Under the pieces are notes generated by a model. The model worked only from the letters and a program-made list of their open reading frames with translations, did not search any database and was not told where the DNA came from. A stretch of 57,239 nt of DNA. Source: a virus. Position numbers and translations under genes: made by a program. Shown here piece by piece: positions 39,768 through 47,586 of the stretch (positions are counted from its first letter, which is position 1; every line of letters starts with the position of its first letter). The stretch lies in IMG/VR virus record IMGVR_UViG_3300039159_000385, positions 1-57,239 of that record; one strand, given 5' to 3'.

Positions 39768-40697
39768 TTAGTCGGTCGCCGTGATCTGGAAGGAGCTGCT
39801 GGTCGCGTCGAACAGCGCGTCAAACGCGAACGTCTCCGTCAACGCCGTCGAACCGCGCACGCCGTCGAGCTTGCCCGCGCTGTACTTGATGAGCGGGAGC
39901 GTGAACAGGTAGTGCGCCGTCGTGGAGCCGCCGATGCGCAACGTAAACACGCTCGACGTTTGGCCCAGAAACTTGTTGAGCAGCACCGCGTCGCGCTTGT
40001 AGACCGACAGCGATCCCTTGAGACGGAACCGCCCGGCATACAACGCCAGCGGATCGGCCGTCAGCAGCGACGGCAGCTCAATCAGGTCGTTGGTGATGGA
40101 CAGCGACACGTTCGTGCAGCCGACGATGGCCGCGCCCGCGTCGGTGAGCGCCTGCACCGACGCGATCGGGCTCATGACCGGCGCCAAGTTCGCTGCCGCT
40201 ACCGTGCCGATCGCCGACGCACTCGCGACCACGCCCGCCCGCGACGAGGCCGAGAACCCAAACGTGATGCGCTGGCCGGTACGCACGCCGATGTTGAATC
40301 CCGTGACGATCGCGCCGTTATACGACGTGAAATGATTCGTCGGCGCCATAATCGGATGCTCTTCCTGAAACGTCAGCGACTTGAGCGTTTTGCCGACGCG
40401 CATCACGCGCGTCGTCGTGCCGGTGACCGTGCCGCCGAGCGCGGCGATCATAATCGCCTCGTACTGGTTGTACGACATTTCGCCTTCCACCTGGATCATG
40501 CCCTTGCGGGACACGGCGACCACATCAGACGTTTCGCGGTGGGCGGCGGTGATCTCCTCGCTCTCGGTGACCTGTTGATCCGTGGAGAGGTCGGCCGACA
40601 CTATGCGCAGGAACCGCGCGCCGGTCGTGACCGGGACGCCCCACGTCGTTTCGGCGTTCACGGACAGGCGATAGTCAGTACTCAGGGCGAACGTCAT
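39768..40697 (-). CDS. Major tail tube protein
   Basis: 309 residues with the order and pattern of TTP_2-like tail tube proteins: STDYRLSVNAETTWGVPVTT, GARFLRIVSADLSTDQQVTE, SEEITAAHRETSDVVAVSRK, GMIQVEGEMSYNQYEAIMIA, LTFQEEHPIM. The C-terminal half carries a second beta domain (LSVYKRDAVLLNKFLGQTSS; HYLFTLPLIKYSAGKLDG). ACGAGGA about 10 bases upstream of the ATG serves as ribosome binding site. It is placed between the tail terminator and the chaperones. Confidence 0.8.
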   Translation of the reverse strand: MTFALSTDYRLSVNAETTWGVPVTTGARFLRIVSADLSTDQQVTESEEITAAHRETSDVVAVSRKGMIQVEGEMSYNQYEAIMIAALGGTVTGTTTRVMRVGKTLKSLTFQEEHPIMAPTNHFTSYNGAIVTGFNIGVRTGQRITFGFSASSRAGVVASASAIGTVAAANLAPVMSPIASVQALTDAGAAIVGCTNVSLSITNDLIELPSLLTADPLALYAGRFRLKGSLSVYKRDAVLLNKFLGQTSSVFTLRIGGSTTAHYLFTLPLIKYSAGKLDGVRGSTALTETFAFDALFDATSSSFQITATD

Positions 40698-40774
40698 GGT
40701 GGTCGATCCTCGTTAAACGGTGTGGAGAAGGCGGTGGTCGTGGAAGCCCAACGACATGAACGTCATGCGGGGCG

Positions 40775-41248
40775 CTACGTGTAGCTCGTGAACGTGTGCT
40801 GTAGATCAACGGTGACCAGTGCGACAAACCAGCCAGCCGCGCGTGCTTGCGCCGTGCCCGGCGACGCGCGTTCCATCACGAACGCGCGGCCGTCGTACGT
40901 CAGCGTGAGCCCCGGCGCGAACTGCTGCGCCAGCGTATCGGCCCACGTCTCGGCCACCAGGAGCGGCGACGCGAGCGTGCTCGCCGGCGTATTGCGCGAC
41001 GTGCCGAGCCGGGGGGCCGGCGCCCACACTTCGAGCAGGAGCTGCGCCAAGGTTTCCGAATGTCGCACCGGCGTGCCGAGTGAAATCACCCGCGTCGCGC
41101 CCGGCGCCGTCCGCAGCGTCTCGCGCAGATGCAGCGTCGTCGGCGGCTCGAACGTCTCCCCTTCCCACAACACCGTCGGCACCCCCGACAGCGCCAGCAA
41201 GCGCGTGCGCAAGGCACCACGCATGGCCGCGCGTAACGTGTCGGGCAT
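40775..41248 (-). CDS. Tail terminator-like protein (DUF4128 pattern)
   Basis: 157 residues. RTRLLALSGVPTVLWEGETF, EPPTTLHLRETLRTAPG, VRHSETLAQLLLEVWAPA, WADTLAQQFAPGLTLTYDGR and WFVALVTVDLQHTFTSY follow the layout of tail terminators encoded between neck proteins and the tube. It would cap the tail tube before joining the head. Three bases from the upstream gene. Confidence 0.65.
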   Translation of the reverse strand: MPDTLRAAMRGALRTRLLALSGVPTVLWEGETFEPPTTLHLRETLRTAPGATRVISLGTPVRHSETLAQLLLEVWAPAPRLGTSRNTPASTLASPLLVAETWADTLAQQFAPGLTLTYDGRAFVMERASPGTAQARAAGWFVALVTVDLQHTFTSYT

Positions 41249-41251
41249 AGA

Positions 41252-41626
41252 TCACCGCACCCGACTCGCGAGCGCCGCGAGCCCGATCGCGCGCAGCCCG
41301 TCGCGTTGGATGTCCTTCCAGTGCAGAGCCACGAGTCCGCGAAATCCGTCTGGCGCTTGCCGCGAGTGGCCGCGCTCCAACGCCGCGATGTACGGCACGC
41401 GGTTGGCAAACGTCTCCACGACCCGCCCGCGCGTGCGGACCCATCCCGCGCGCGCCACGCCCGTGTCGATTGGCGTGCCCGGCGAATATGCGCCGCCCAC
41501 CGTCAGATTCGTTTCCACGATGTCCGAGGTGGCCGTGAGCCACTGCGGGACCATCGACTGATGCGCCACGCCCGTCTGTCTCACTTTCGCGATGAAATCG
41601 GGCAGGTTCTCCACCGTAGTGCTCAT
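41252..41626 (-). CDS. HK97 gp10-like neck/tail completion protein
   Basis: 124 residues. The pattern VAHQSMVPQWLTATSDIVET, GGAYSPGTPIDTGVARAGW, ANRVPYIAALERGHSRQAPD is that of gp10-type tail-completion proteins. It is encoded between head-closure and tail terminator genes. ATG at 41626 overlaps the upstream stop (ATGA). Confidence 0.7.
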   Translation of the reverse strand: MSTTVENLPDFIAKVRQTGVAHQSMVPQWLTATSDIVETNLTVGGAYSPGTPIDTGVARAGWVRTRGRVVETFANRVPYIAALERGHSRQAPDGFRGLVALHWKDIQRDGLRAIGLAALASRVR

Positions 41627-42024
41627 CGGCTGCACGCACACGTGTAGACGACCGCGTTACTGTCCGCGCCCACCGCGCGCACGTTCTGCACGGGGAAGAT
41701 CACACCGTAGGGGTCCGTGATCGTGTCCTCGGGCTGCGGCGCCCAAGGGAGCCCTTCGGCCGAGAGCGTGAACGCCACGCCTTCCGCCAATAGCTTTGTG
41801 CCCGGCACCATCGACTCGCCCGCGCCGATCCCGGCGAGCGGCACATAATCTTTGCGCACCATCGGCACGGCAACCGTACTCACCACATCGGGCGTGCGCA
41901 ACTGCGTCACCGGGTTGAACGTGCCACGTGTAATACGCGACAACACGCACAGACCGCCTTCCTTGGCGATCATGCGCGTGGCGAGCTTCAAGGCGCGGGC
42001 TCCGGTGGCCGTCATGGGGGGCAT
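41623..42024 (-). CDS. Head-closure (stopper)-like protein
   Basis: 133 residues. Basic N-terminus, then VLSRITRGTFNPVTQLRTPD, KDYVPLAGIGAGESMVPGTK and a C-terminal beta part with DTITDPYGVIFPVQNVRAVG, a layout of small phage stopper proteins. Two ATGs (42024, 42015) are possible. The late-type element ends exactly 33 bases before the ATG at 42024, which favours that start. Confidence 0.6.
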   Translation of the reverse strand: MPPMTATGARALKLATRMIAKEGGLCVLSRITRGTFNPVTQLRTPDVVSTVAVPMVRKDYVPLAGIGAGESMVPGTKLLAEGVAFTLSAEGLPWAPQPEDTITDPYGVIFPVQNVRAVGADSNAVVYTCACSR

Positions 42025-42057
42025 ACGCCCACAGTGCGCGTGCGGGCGCCCTTCGTA

Positions 42058-42078
42058 GTGCGGAACCGGGTGCGAAGC
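42058..42078 (-). promoter_or_regulatory. Late-type GTGCGNAAC element, copy d
   Basis: GTGCGGAAC and GTGCGAAGC, 12 bp apart, in the 69-bp gap upstream of the head-closure gene. The near edge is 34 bases from the ATG at 42024. The downstream stretch GCACTGTGGGCGTATG resembles the one before the portal ATG (GCACTGTGCGCGCATG). Confidence 0.55.
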
Positions 42079-42093
42079 CGGGTCGCGGCCAGG

Positions 42094-42735
42094 CTACCCG
42101 GCCGGGATCGTTTCGCTCAGGTCGCCGCCGAGGAACCCGAGCGCGCTCCCATCGCTGAACGTGCCCGCGCGCAGCGCCGCGTCGTTCACCGGATCGTCGC
42201 GCTGCACGACCACGCGGAACTCGGCGTCCTCCAACTCGTCGCGCTGATCGCGCAGCAGTGACGACAGCATGGCATGTACGTCTTGATGCACCGTGTACAG
42301 CGGCGCGCCGTTGATATACGTCACGCTCGCCACGCCTGAGAGTGATTCGCTCGCAATCTGCCCATCCCGACCAACCGGCGGCTTGAGCGACGCGCCCTCC
42401 CGCATGGCGACAATCGCACGCGGCGCGAGGATCGCGGCCGCGTCCGCCAAGAGCGCCGGCACGATCGCATCCGGCAGCACGGCGCCGCGCCGATACGACA
42501 CGCCCGTACGGCCCCAGGGCAAGCGTCCACCGAGCCGCGTGCCGCGATACTTGAACTGCCCCTCGTCACAGAGGTAATCCGTGGCGAGCACCACGCCCGC
42601 CGTTTGCTCGGGCACGGTGGCGCCCGTCCAAATCGCATTGCCACCGCGCAGCGCGTGAAAGTCCGTCACCGACGCGACCGTGCAGAGCGCGTTCGCGTTC
42701 ACGAGGCCCGTCCCATCTTCAACGACCAGCGTCAC
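42094..42735 (-). CDS. Head-tail adaptor (DnaT-like annotated family)
   Basis: 213 residues. The opening TLVVEDGTGLVNANALCTVA with DFHALRGGNAIW, VVLATDYLCDEGQFKYRGTR and LPWGRTGVSY matches a phage family often labelled DnaT-like but acting as head-tail connector, judged by its gene position. A Gly-rich C-terminus follows. It overlaps the upstream gene by 17 bases. Confidence 0.65.
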   Translation of the reverse strand: MTLVVEDGTGLVNANALCTVASVTDFHALRGGNAIWTGATVPEQTAGVVLATDYLCDEGQFKYRGTRLGGRLPWGRTGVSYRRGAVLPDAIVPALLADAAAILAPRAIVAMREGASLKPPVGRDGQIASESLSGVASVTYINGAPLYTVHQDVHAMLSSLLRDQRDELEDAEFRVVVQRDDPVNDAALRAGTFSDGSALGFLGGDLSETIPAG

Positions 42736-43219
42736 CGATCACCCCCTGCGGCGTTGTCTCCACGCCCGTTGACGCTACTTGCGCAGCGATGTGGTCGAGT
42801 CGCGGTGCGTCCACGAGCGCGATATGCACGTAGCGCGCCGCGTACATGCGGCGCAGTACGTGCGCGTCCAACAGCATCACCCGATCGCTCGTCAGCGGCA
42901 CGCCCATGACACACGGTTCCCCGGCAAGCATGAAATCACTCAGCGGCGTCACGCGCCAGCCCGCCGGCGCCGTAATCTCCGGGCTACTGTACCGCTCGCG
43001 CAGCACCGGCGTCCACGGCATCAAATCATGCGCCGTCGCGTCGTCCGGGATCGCCGCCGCCGCCGCTTCCGCCGCCTTATGCGGTTCCACCAGGGAAGCA
43101 GACGACGGGGCGGGATCCGGTGCCGTCTCCTGAACGCGCAACGCCGAGGCATCGCGCGTGGGCGCTGCATCGGCGGGTGATTCGGGCGGTGGCGCGGACT
43201 TCGGTTTGGGCTTGGTCAT
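42719..43219 (-). CDS. Hypothetical head-region protein, 166 residues
   Basis: Unknown. The first 65 residues are disordered (Lys/Pro/Ala/Glu). The second half is globular: DLMPWTPVLRERYSSPEITA, GWRVTPLSDFMLAGEPCVMG, RVMLLDAHVLRRMYAARYVH. It stands between the capsid terminator and the adaptor gene and may be a minor head or connector part. Confidence 0.5.
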   Translation of the reverse strand: MTKPKPKSAPPPESPADAAPTRDASALRVQETAPDPAPSSASLVEPHKAAEAAAAAIPDDATAHDLMPWTPVLRERYSSPEITAPAGWRVTPLSDFMLAGEPCVMGVPLTSDRVMLLDAHVLRRMYAARYVHIALVDAPRLDHIAAQVASTGVETTPQGVIGDAGR

Positions 43220-43260
43220 CAGCGTGCGAGGGTGGGGCTCGACGTTCCAACGAACACAAC

Positions 43261-43300
43261 ACGGGCACTGAGGCGCGATCCTCGGCGCCTCAGTGCCCGT
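43261..43300 (-). terminator. Strong hairpin behind the major capsid gene
   Basis: ACGGGCACTGAGGCGC pairs perfectly over 16 bp with GCGCCTCAGTGCCCGT around an 8-base loop, immediately past the capsid stop. A GT-rich stretch (GTTGTGTTCG) follows on the minus strand. It should end or strongly reduce transcription after the capsid gene and stabilise its mRNA. Confidence 0.8.
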
Positions 43301-43307
43301 TCACAGA

Positions 43308-44306
43308 TCAGGGAATCGCGTTTGCGCCGAACATCGCCATATCGGCCGCCACCACGCGCATCTCGTACGCCAGATCCGACTGAATGTAATCGGTCCGCGC
43401 GGGACCATCGCGCCAGCGGGAAATCACTTCCCCGAGGTTCGGACCCTGACCGGGCAGGAAGCCCGTCCACGCGAACGTGTAGAACGCGCTCGGCAGCATG
43501 ATCGACGGGCGCTCCTGCGTGTACGAGAGCAGGAACCCCTTGGAGCCGATGAACGAAATGGCGTCCGGCGAGCCTTCGGCGGCCGTGTTCTGCACCGCGT
43601 TCATCACATTCACCTCGTCCACCTCGAACAACTGCGCGAGCGTGCGTGTGTTGACCTCAGCGGGTGCGCCCGGCGTCTGACCGTACTTGATACGGTCCAC
43701 GATTTCCGGGTGATCGACCAGCGCGTCATACACGCCGCGCTGCAACGTGAGCTTGTTGGGCTCGAAGCCGGTCGCTTCCAGCATCTCGCGCTTGATGGTG
43801 CGAATGACGCGGATCGGCACCGACGCCGTGTCCGTGAAATGCAGGAACTGCGAGGCGTTCGGCGCTGCCGCCACGCCGGTGCGGTTGAAACTCCACACGC
43901 CGGGCTTGAAGAACTTGTTCACAAACTCAAGCTCGCGCTGAAGGAGCCCCTGCTGCGTGAGGAACACCGTGGTGTCGCGGTCCAGGTTGACCGGCGGCGC
44001 CTGATTCACGCGGTCCTCGTCGGCGATCGGCTTCGCGAGCGCGTACGTCTCCGCGAAATACGTCTGCGAGTTGTCGATCTGGAAATCCGCGACCGTCGCG
44101 CGCGTGCCCTTGGCGCGCTTGCGCATGGCGCTGCGCATGAACGCGCCCTTCGGGTACGTGACGTAGCGGTCGCTCTGCTTCGACACCGGCACCGACCCCG
44201 CCAGGCGGCCAGCGACGAACGCCGATGCGCTCTGAATGTACGCGATCGAGAGATTCGTCAGCGGCGTGCTCACGTAAATCTCGTTCCCCTGCGGTGAAAA
44301 TGGCAT
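43308..44306 (-). CDS. Major capsid protein
   Basis: 332 residues. The pattern EIYVSTPLTNLSIAYIQSAS, FVAGRLAGSVPVSKQSDRYV, YPKGAFMRSAMRKRAKGTRA, SQTYFAETYALAKPIADEDR, FVNKFFKPGVWSF, QRGVYDALVDHPEIVDRIKY is that of HK97-fold major capsid proteins encoded after scaffold and decoration genes. It is flanked by its own strong terminator hairpin. No proteolytic delta domain is evident, in keeping with a separate scaffold gene. Confidence 0.85.
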   Translation of the reverse strand: MPFSPQGNEIYVSTPLTNLSIAYIQSASAFVAGRLAGSVPVSKQSDRYVTYPKGAFMRSAMRKRAKGTRATVADFQIDNSQTYFAETYALAKPIADEDRVNQAPPVNLDRDTTVFLTQQGLLQRELEFVNKFFKPGVWSFNRTGVAAAPNASQFLHFTDTASVPIRVIRTIKREMLEATGFEPNKLTLQRGVYDALVDHPEIVDRIKYGQTPGAPAEVNTRTLAQLFEVDEVNVMNAVQNTAAEGSPDAISFIGSKGFLLSYTQERPSIMLPSAFYTFAWTGFLPGQGPNLGEVISRWRDGPARTDYIQSDLAYEMRVVAADMAMFGANAIP

Positions 44307-44384
44307 GTGTCGTTCCGGTCAGAAGTGGCGTGGGCGGTGGAGGAGCAACAACAACGAATAGCCGAACAACGGACCGCGTGAGAC

Positions 44385-44789
44385 TTACGCGGCCGTCGTC
44401 GGGAGCAGACCCATCGGGATCGTGAGCATTTCAACTGAGCCGTTCGCGACGCCCGCCGTGAGGGCGATGCCCACCGCGTAGGAACCGACGACGGTCGCGG
44501 CGGACACAGAGGTCGCGGCGGCATCACGCACCGTGCCGTCCGTGTGCGACTTGAGGAACGCGCCGGCCGTGACCGTGGCGCTCGCGATAACGCGGTGAAT
44601 GTTGCCCACCCCGCCCAACGTGACCGCGCGGCCGCTCGCGCCGCCTACCACGATCGGGAGTCCAAACTGGCCCAACCCGGCCAGCACCCAGCCCGTCGAG
44701 GTCGGGCGTGCAATGCGTCCTTCCATGCCGGTCAGGTCGGCGCCGGCAATCCCACTGATCGGCGCGACCTGGAGAAGTTCATTTGCCAT
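44385..44789 (-). CDS. Capsid decoration / DUF2190-like protein
   Basis: 134 residues, beta-rich: MANELLQVAPISGIAGADLT, GLPIVVGGASGRAVTLGGVG, IHRVIASATVTAGAFLKSHT, SYAVGIALTAGVANGSVEML. Its place between scaffold and capsid and the pattern of small barrel-like strands fit head decoration or cement proteins. Confidence 0.65.
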   Translation of the reverse strand: MANELLQVAPISGIAGADLTGMEGRIARPTSTGWVLAGLGQFGLPIVVGGASGRAVTLGGVGNIHRVIASATVTAGAFLKSHTDGTVRDAAATSVSAATVVGSYAVGIALTAGVANGSVEMLTIPMGLLPTTAA

Positions 44790-44826
44790 GTTCGTATGCT
44801 CGGTAAGTGACGAAACTCAAGAAGAA

Positions 44827-44849
44827 GCGCCGGGCGGGTCGCCCGGCGC
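44827..44849 (-). terminator. Hairpin behind the scaffold gene
   Basis: GCGCCGGGC and GCCCGGCGC form a perfect 9-bp stem with a 5-base loop just past the scaffold stop, followed on the minus strand by TTCTTCTTGAG. It separates scaffold from decoration/capsid transcription or protects mRNA ends. Confidence 0.65.
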
Positions 44850-44853
44850 ACGG

Positions 44854-45876
44854 TTAGCGGTTGTCGGGCGCCTGATCGCGGTCCGACGCCATCACACGCG
44901 CGGCCAGCTCGGGGTGCAGATCGAGCGCCTTCGCGTACGCGGCGTGGAACGTCGAGCCGCTGGCCGCCATCGCCGCCTTGGCGATCGCGTCCAGCTCGGC
45001 CGCCGCACCCGTCGCGGGCGCCGAGCGGGTCCGCCCAACGCTCTTGAACAGTTGCGCATCGTCGGCCGCCGCGCGGGCGAACGCCGTGACGCTCGTGAGC
45101 GCGGCGCGCTCCGTGTCGTCGGCCTTCGCGAGCAGCGTCATCAGGGCCGGCGCGTGATCGGGCGTCACCGGCACGCTCGCAAACACGTTCGCAAACTGCG
45201 TCTTCAGCACCGCGTCCTTCTCGGCCTTTTCCAACAGCGCGAGGCGCGCGCCGAGTGCTTCGTTCTGCGTCGTCAGCTCGGCCGACTTCGCAATCTGTTC
45301 CGCGACACGCGCATTGACAGCATCGTCGATTTGCTTCTGAATATCGGCCGGCGCGGGCGCCGTGGTGGCAGTCTGGGACATCGTGTGGGACTCCTGGCCG
45401 GTTGCGGCCACAGGGACAAGAGGAACAGCGTGGGCACCCGCGACGGCCGGAGCCGTCTTCGACATCACCGCCGACTCGCTCGCCGCCATCGCGGCCGCTT
45501 CGGCGGCTTTCTTCTTTTTCTTCGCGGCCATTTCTTCGGGCGAGCAATAGGCGTCGCCGGCCTTCTCGACCGACCCCAGCGACGGCATGGCCGTTGCGGC
45601 GTCCGCGAGCCCGGCGTCGATCTCGGCGTGCGTCTCGGCGTCGGATGGGCCACCGGGCGCCATCTTCGCCAGCACGGCCGTCATGGCGCGTTTGATGCCG
45701 CTCAGGAACCCGCCGGTCGCATCAGACGCCGCGTCGTCGGCGCTCTTGCGCGCCAGAATGTCGGCGTACTGATTGCCGCCGGACGGCACCAGACTGATTT
45801 CCCCGATTACCAAGCTGTCGAGCATGGACGCGGTGACCGTCGCGCTGTCCGGCATCGTTGTGTTGGGCGTTGTCAT
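44854..45876 (-). CDS. Scaffold protein with possible nested start
   Basis: 340 residues. N-terminal part: SMLDSLVIGEISLVPSGGNQ, followed by an Asp/Ala-rich region and a Lys cluster (EEMAAKKKKKAAEAAAMAAS). The C-terminal half is a long coiled coil (DDAVNARVAEQIAKSAELTT; LGARLALLEKAEKDAVLKTQ), typical of head scaffolds. An internal ATG (MSQTATTAPAPADIQKQIDD) at about residue 165 has GGAGT 9 bases upstream, so a short scaffold could be made from within, as with lambda Nu3. Late-type element 34 bases upstream. Confidence 0.7.
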   Translation of the reverse strand: MTTPNTTMPDSATVTASMLDSLVIGEISLVPSGGNQYADILARKSADDAASDATGGFLSGIKRAMTAVLAKMAPGGPSDAETHAEIDAGLADAATAMPSLGSVEKAGDAYCSPEEMAAKKKKKAAEAAAMAASESAVMSKTAPAVAGAHAVPLVPVAATGQESHTMSQTATTAPAPADIQKQIDDAVNARVAEQIAKSAELTTQNEALGARLALLEKAEKDAVLKTQFANVFASVPVTPDHAPALMTLLAKADDTERAALTSVTAFARAAADDAQLFKSVGRTRSAPATGAAAELDAIAKAAMAASGSTFHAAYAKALDLHPELAARVMASDRDQAPDNR

Positions 45877-45909
45877 ACCGCGACACTACCGCCCCGCCCG
45901 CACCCCATA

Positions 45910-45930
45910 GTGCGAAACTCGGCGCGAAAC
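45910..45930 (-). promoter_or_regulatory. Late-type GTGCGNAAC element, copy c
   Basis: GTGCGAAAC and GCGCGAAAC, 12 bp apart, in the 80-bp gap before the scaffold gene. The near edge is 34 bases from its ATG. Confidence 0.55.
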
Positions 45931-45956
45931 GCCGACAGCGCCCCCGACCCGGCCAC

Positions 45957-47042
45957 CTACGGGGCCACCATCTCGCGTGGCAACGACACCGCGCGACGCG
46001 TCGCGCGGCCGCCAATCGAAAACATCTTGAACGTGCCCGCCTCCGTCGCCTTCCATGCCGACGCGTGACTCACGTGCATCGTGATCGCGAAGCCGTGCGG
46101 CGTGTCGGCCGGCAGCCCCAGCACCGCCTTGACCACCGGCGTCACGATCAGCCCCTCGATCACCTGGCCGACGCGCACCGGCTCCATGACGCCCGCCGCG
46201 TTCGGGAGCTGCATGTGGACGATACCGCCCGTGCGATCGGTGCGCATGTAATCGTGCGCGGCCTTCGTGATGTCGGCCATGCGGATCACATCGCCCTGCC
46301 GATCGACCACAATGCGGCCCTGCGCATCGCTCACCACCGACGCCCACCCCATCGCCAACTGTTGCGCGTCGGCCTTGCGCACCTCGCCCGGCCCCATTCC
46401 GCGACGCAACGCCGCAATGATGTGCGGCGTGCGCTGCTCCAACTGCGCCGCGATCGTGAGCTGTTTCACAATCATCGCTTGCGCCTCCGGCGTGCGATCA
46501 TTCTGCATCAGCGTCGCGATCTGCTTGGCAAACACATCGCCGCCGATCGGGCCATGACGCTCCGGGCCGAACCGCAACGCGAAGTCGGGCAACGGCACGC
46601 GCTGCCACTGCACACTGGCGCCGTCATACGTGAGCGTGATGTGCGGCTTATACGTCTCGTCCGGGTAGCTGCTCACCGCGCCCGCTTTTTGCAGCGCCGC
46701 GTACCGCGCACCGAGTTGGTCGTCACGCACATGCAACACGACCGCGCCCTTCGAGCCGAGCGGCGCGATGTGCGTGAACTGCTCCGGGTAGATCGTGTGT
46801 CCCCACCGCACGGAGTGCTCGCCCCGTGTATCGTCGCGCGTCTCCGCGCGCACGCTCACCGTGGAATGACAGAGCGTGATGTGCGGATGCGCATCGCACG
46901 CAATGCCATGCTCCGCGCACCACGCGCGCAACTGTGCATGGTTCTCCAACGGGCGCCCGATGTAGCACCCGGCGTCTGCCTTCGTGAGCGAATCAATGCG
47001 CATCGTGTGTGCCGGTGTGAGTGTGTGAGTGCGCGCGTTCAT
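45957..47042 (-). CDS. Acb1-like 2H phosphoesterase fused to XkdF-like prohead protease
   Basis: 361 residues, two domains. Residues about 25-155 form a 2H phosphoesterase with both catalytic motifs: H54-I-T56 in HPHITLCHS and H134-I-T136 in KPHITLTYD, plus CYIGRPLENHAQLRAWCAEH and IAPLGSKGAVVLHVRDDQLG. This is the pattern of anti-CBASS Acb1, which cleaves cyclic oligonucleotide alarm signals. Residues about 210-361 match XkdF-type phage proteases: QQLAMGWASVVSDAQGRIVV, DRQGDVIRMADI, VVKAVLGLPADTPHGFAITM, FSIGGRATRRA. The protein would mature the head and also blunt host immunity. The start is uncertain (ATG 47042 or 47003); neither has a clear ribosome binding site. Confidence 0.75.
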   Translation of the reverse strand: MNARTHTLTPAHTMRIDSLTKADAGCYIGRPLENHAQLRAWCAEHGIACDAHPHITLCHSTVSVRAETRDDTRGEHSVRWGHTIYPEQFTHIAPLGSKGAVVLHVRDDQLGARYAALQKAGAVSSYPDETYKPHITLTYDGASVQWQRVPLPDFALRFGPERHGPIGGDVFAKQIATLMQNDRTPEAQAMIVKQLTIAAQLEQRTPHIIAALRRGMGPGEVRKADAQQLAMGWASVVSDAQGRIVVDRQGDVIRMADITKAAHDYMRTDRTGGIVHMQLPNAAGVMEPVRVGQVIEGLIVTPVVKAVLGLPADTPHGFAITMHVSHASAWKATEAGTFKMFSIGGRATRRAVSLPREMVAP

Positions 47043-47050
47043 GTGCGTGC

Positions 47051-47383
47051 TTACGCGCGTGTCGTCGGGCGCGTCCAGCGATCGCGCTCGTGCGTGGTGT
47101 CGCCGTCATCGTCGTCGTCGTCGGACTCGACCGGCATCCCCGTGTGCAGGAAGTGCGCGAGCATGTCCTGCGTCAGATCCACCGCCATGTGCTCCGGCAT
47201 CCCGTGCGCGATCGCGCCGACGTAATACTGCGCCGTCATCGCGCCCAGGTGATACGACGCGGCACCCGCTTGCTCCAACGCCGACGCCATGCGCGCTGCA
47301 ATGATTTCAAGCGCGCGTGCGTCCTCGTTCGTCGGAATCACCATCGGCCGGGGCCGGCCGCGTGGGCGGCCGCTGCGACTCAT
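47051..47383 (-). CDS. Hypothetical protein, 110 residues, acidic C-terminus
   Basis: Unknown. Arg/Pro-rich N-terminus (SRSGRPRGRPRPMVIPTNE), a central helix ALEIIAARMASALEQAGAAS with a Tyr/His-rich stretch, and a run of Asp (SDDDDDDGD). ATGA overlap with the methyltransferase fragment upstream. Place between portal and protease suggests a head-related role. Confidence 0.5.
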   Translation of the reverse strand: MSRSGRPRGRPRPMVIPTNEDARALEIIAARMASALEQAGAASYHLGAMTAQYYVGAIAHGMPEHMAVDLTQDMLAHFLHTGMPVESDDDDDDGDTTHERDRWTRPTTRA

Positions 47384-47586
47384 GCAAGCCCCAACGCGGC
47401 CGCGTCCACCGCGAGGAGCCACTGCGCGTCTATCACGTTGCCCAGCAAATCGACGCCCGGCCAGCGCGCGCGCAGCACGCCGCACGCGTGCGGCTCAATC
47501 TCGGCGTGTGCCAGGCATGTCATGCCGGCGCGCCGTAATCCCATCGACAACCCACCCGCGCCGGCGAACAGCTCGACGTAGCGCAC
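47380..47586 (-). CDS. N-terminal fragment of a C5 DNA methyltransferase
   Basis: 68 residues, about two-thirds identical over its first 56 residues to the full enzyme at 9475-10932. It keeps motif I (FAGAGGLSMG) and the ribose-binding EIEPHA region, but stops before the catalytic PCQ motif and target domain. It is not obviously decayed: a GTG start overlaps the portal stop (TAGTG), the stop overlaps the next ATG, and no frameshift is seen in it. It could be a recombination remnant or a domesticated SAM-binding peptide. It cannot methylate alone. Confidence 0.75.
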   Translation of the reverse strand: MRYVELFAGAGGLSMGLRRAGMTCLAHAEIEPHACGVLRARWPGVDLLGNVIDAQWLLAVDAAALGLA

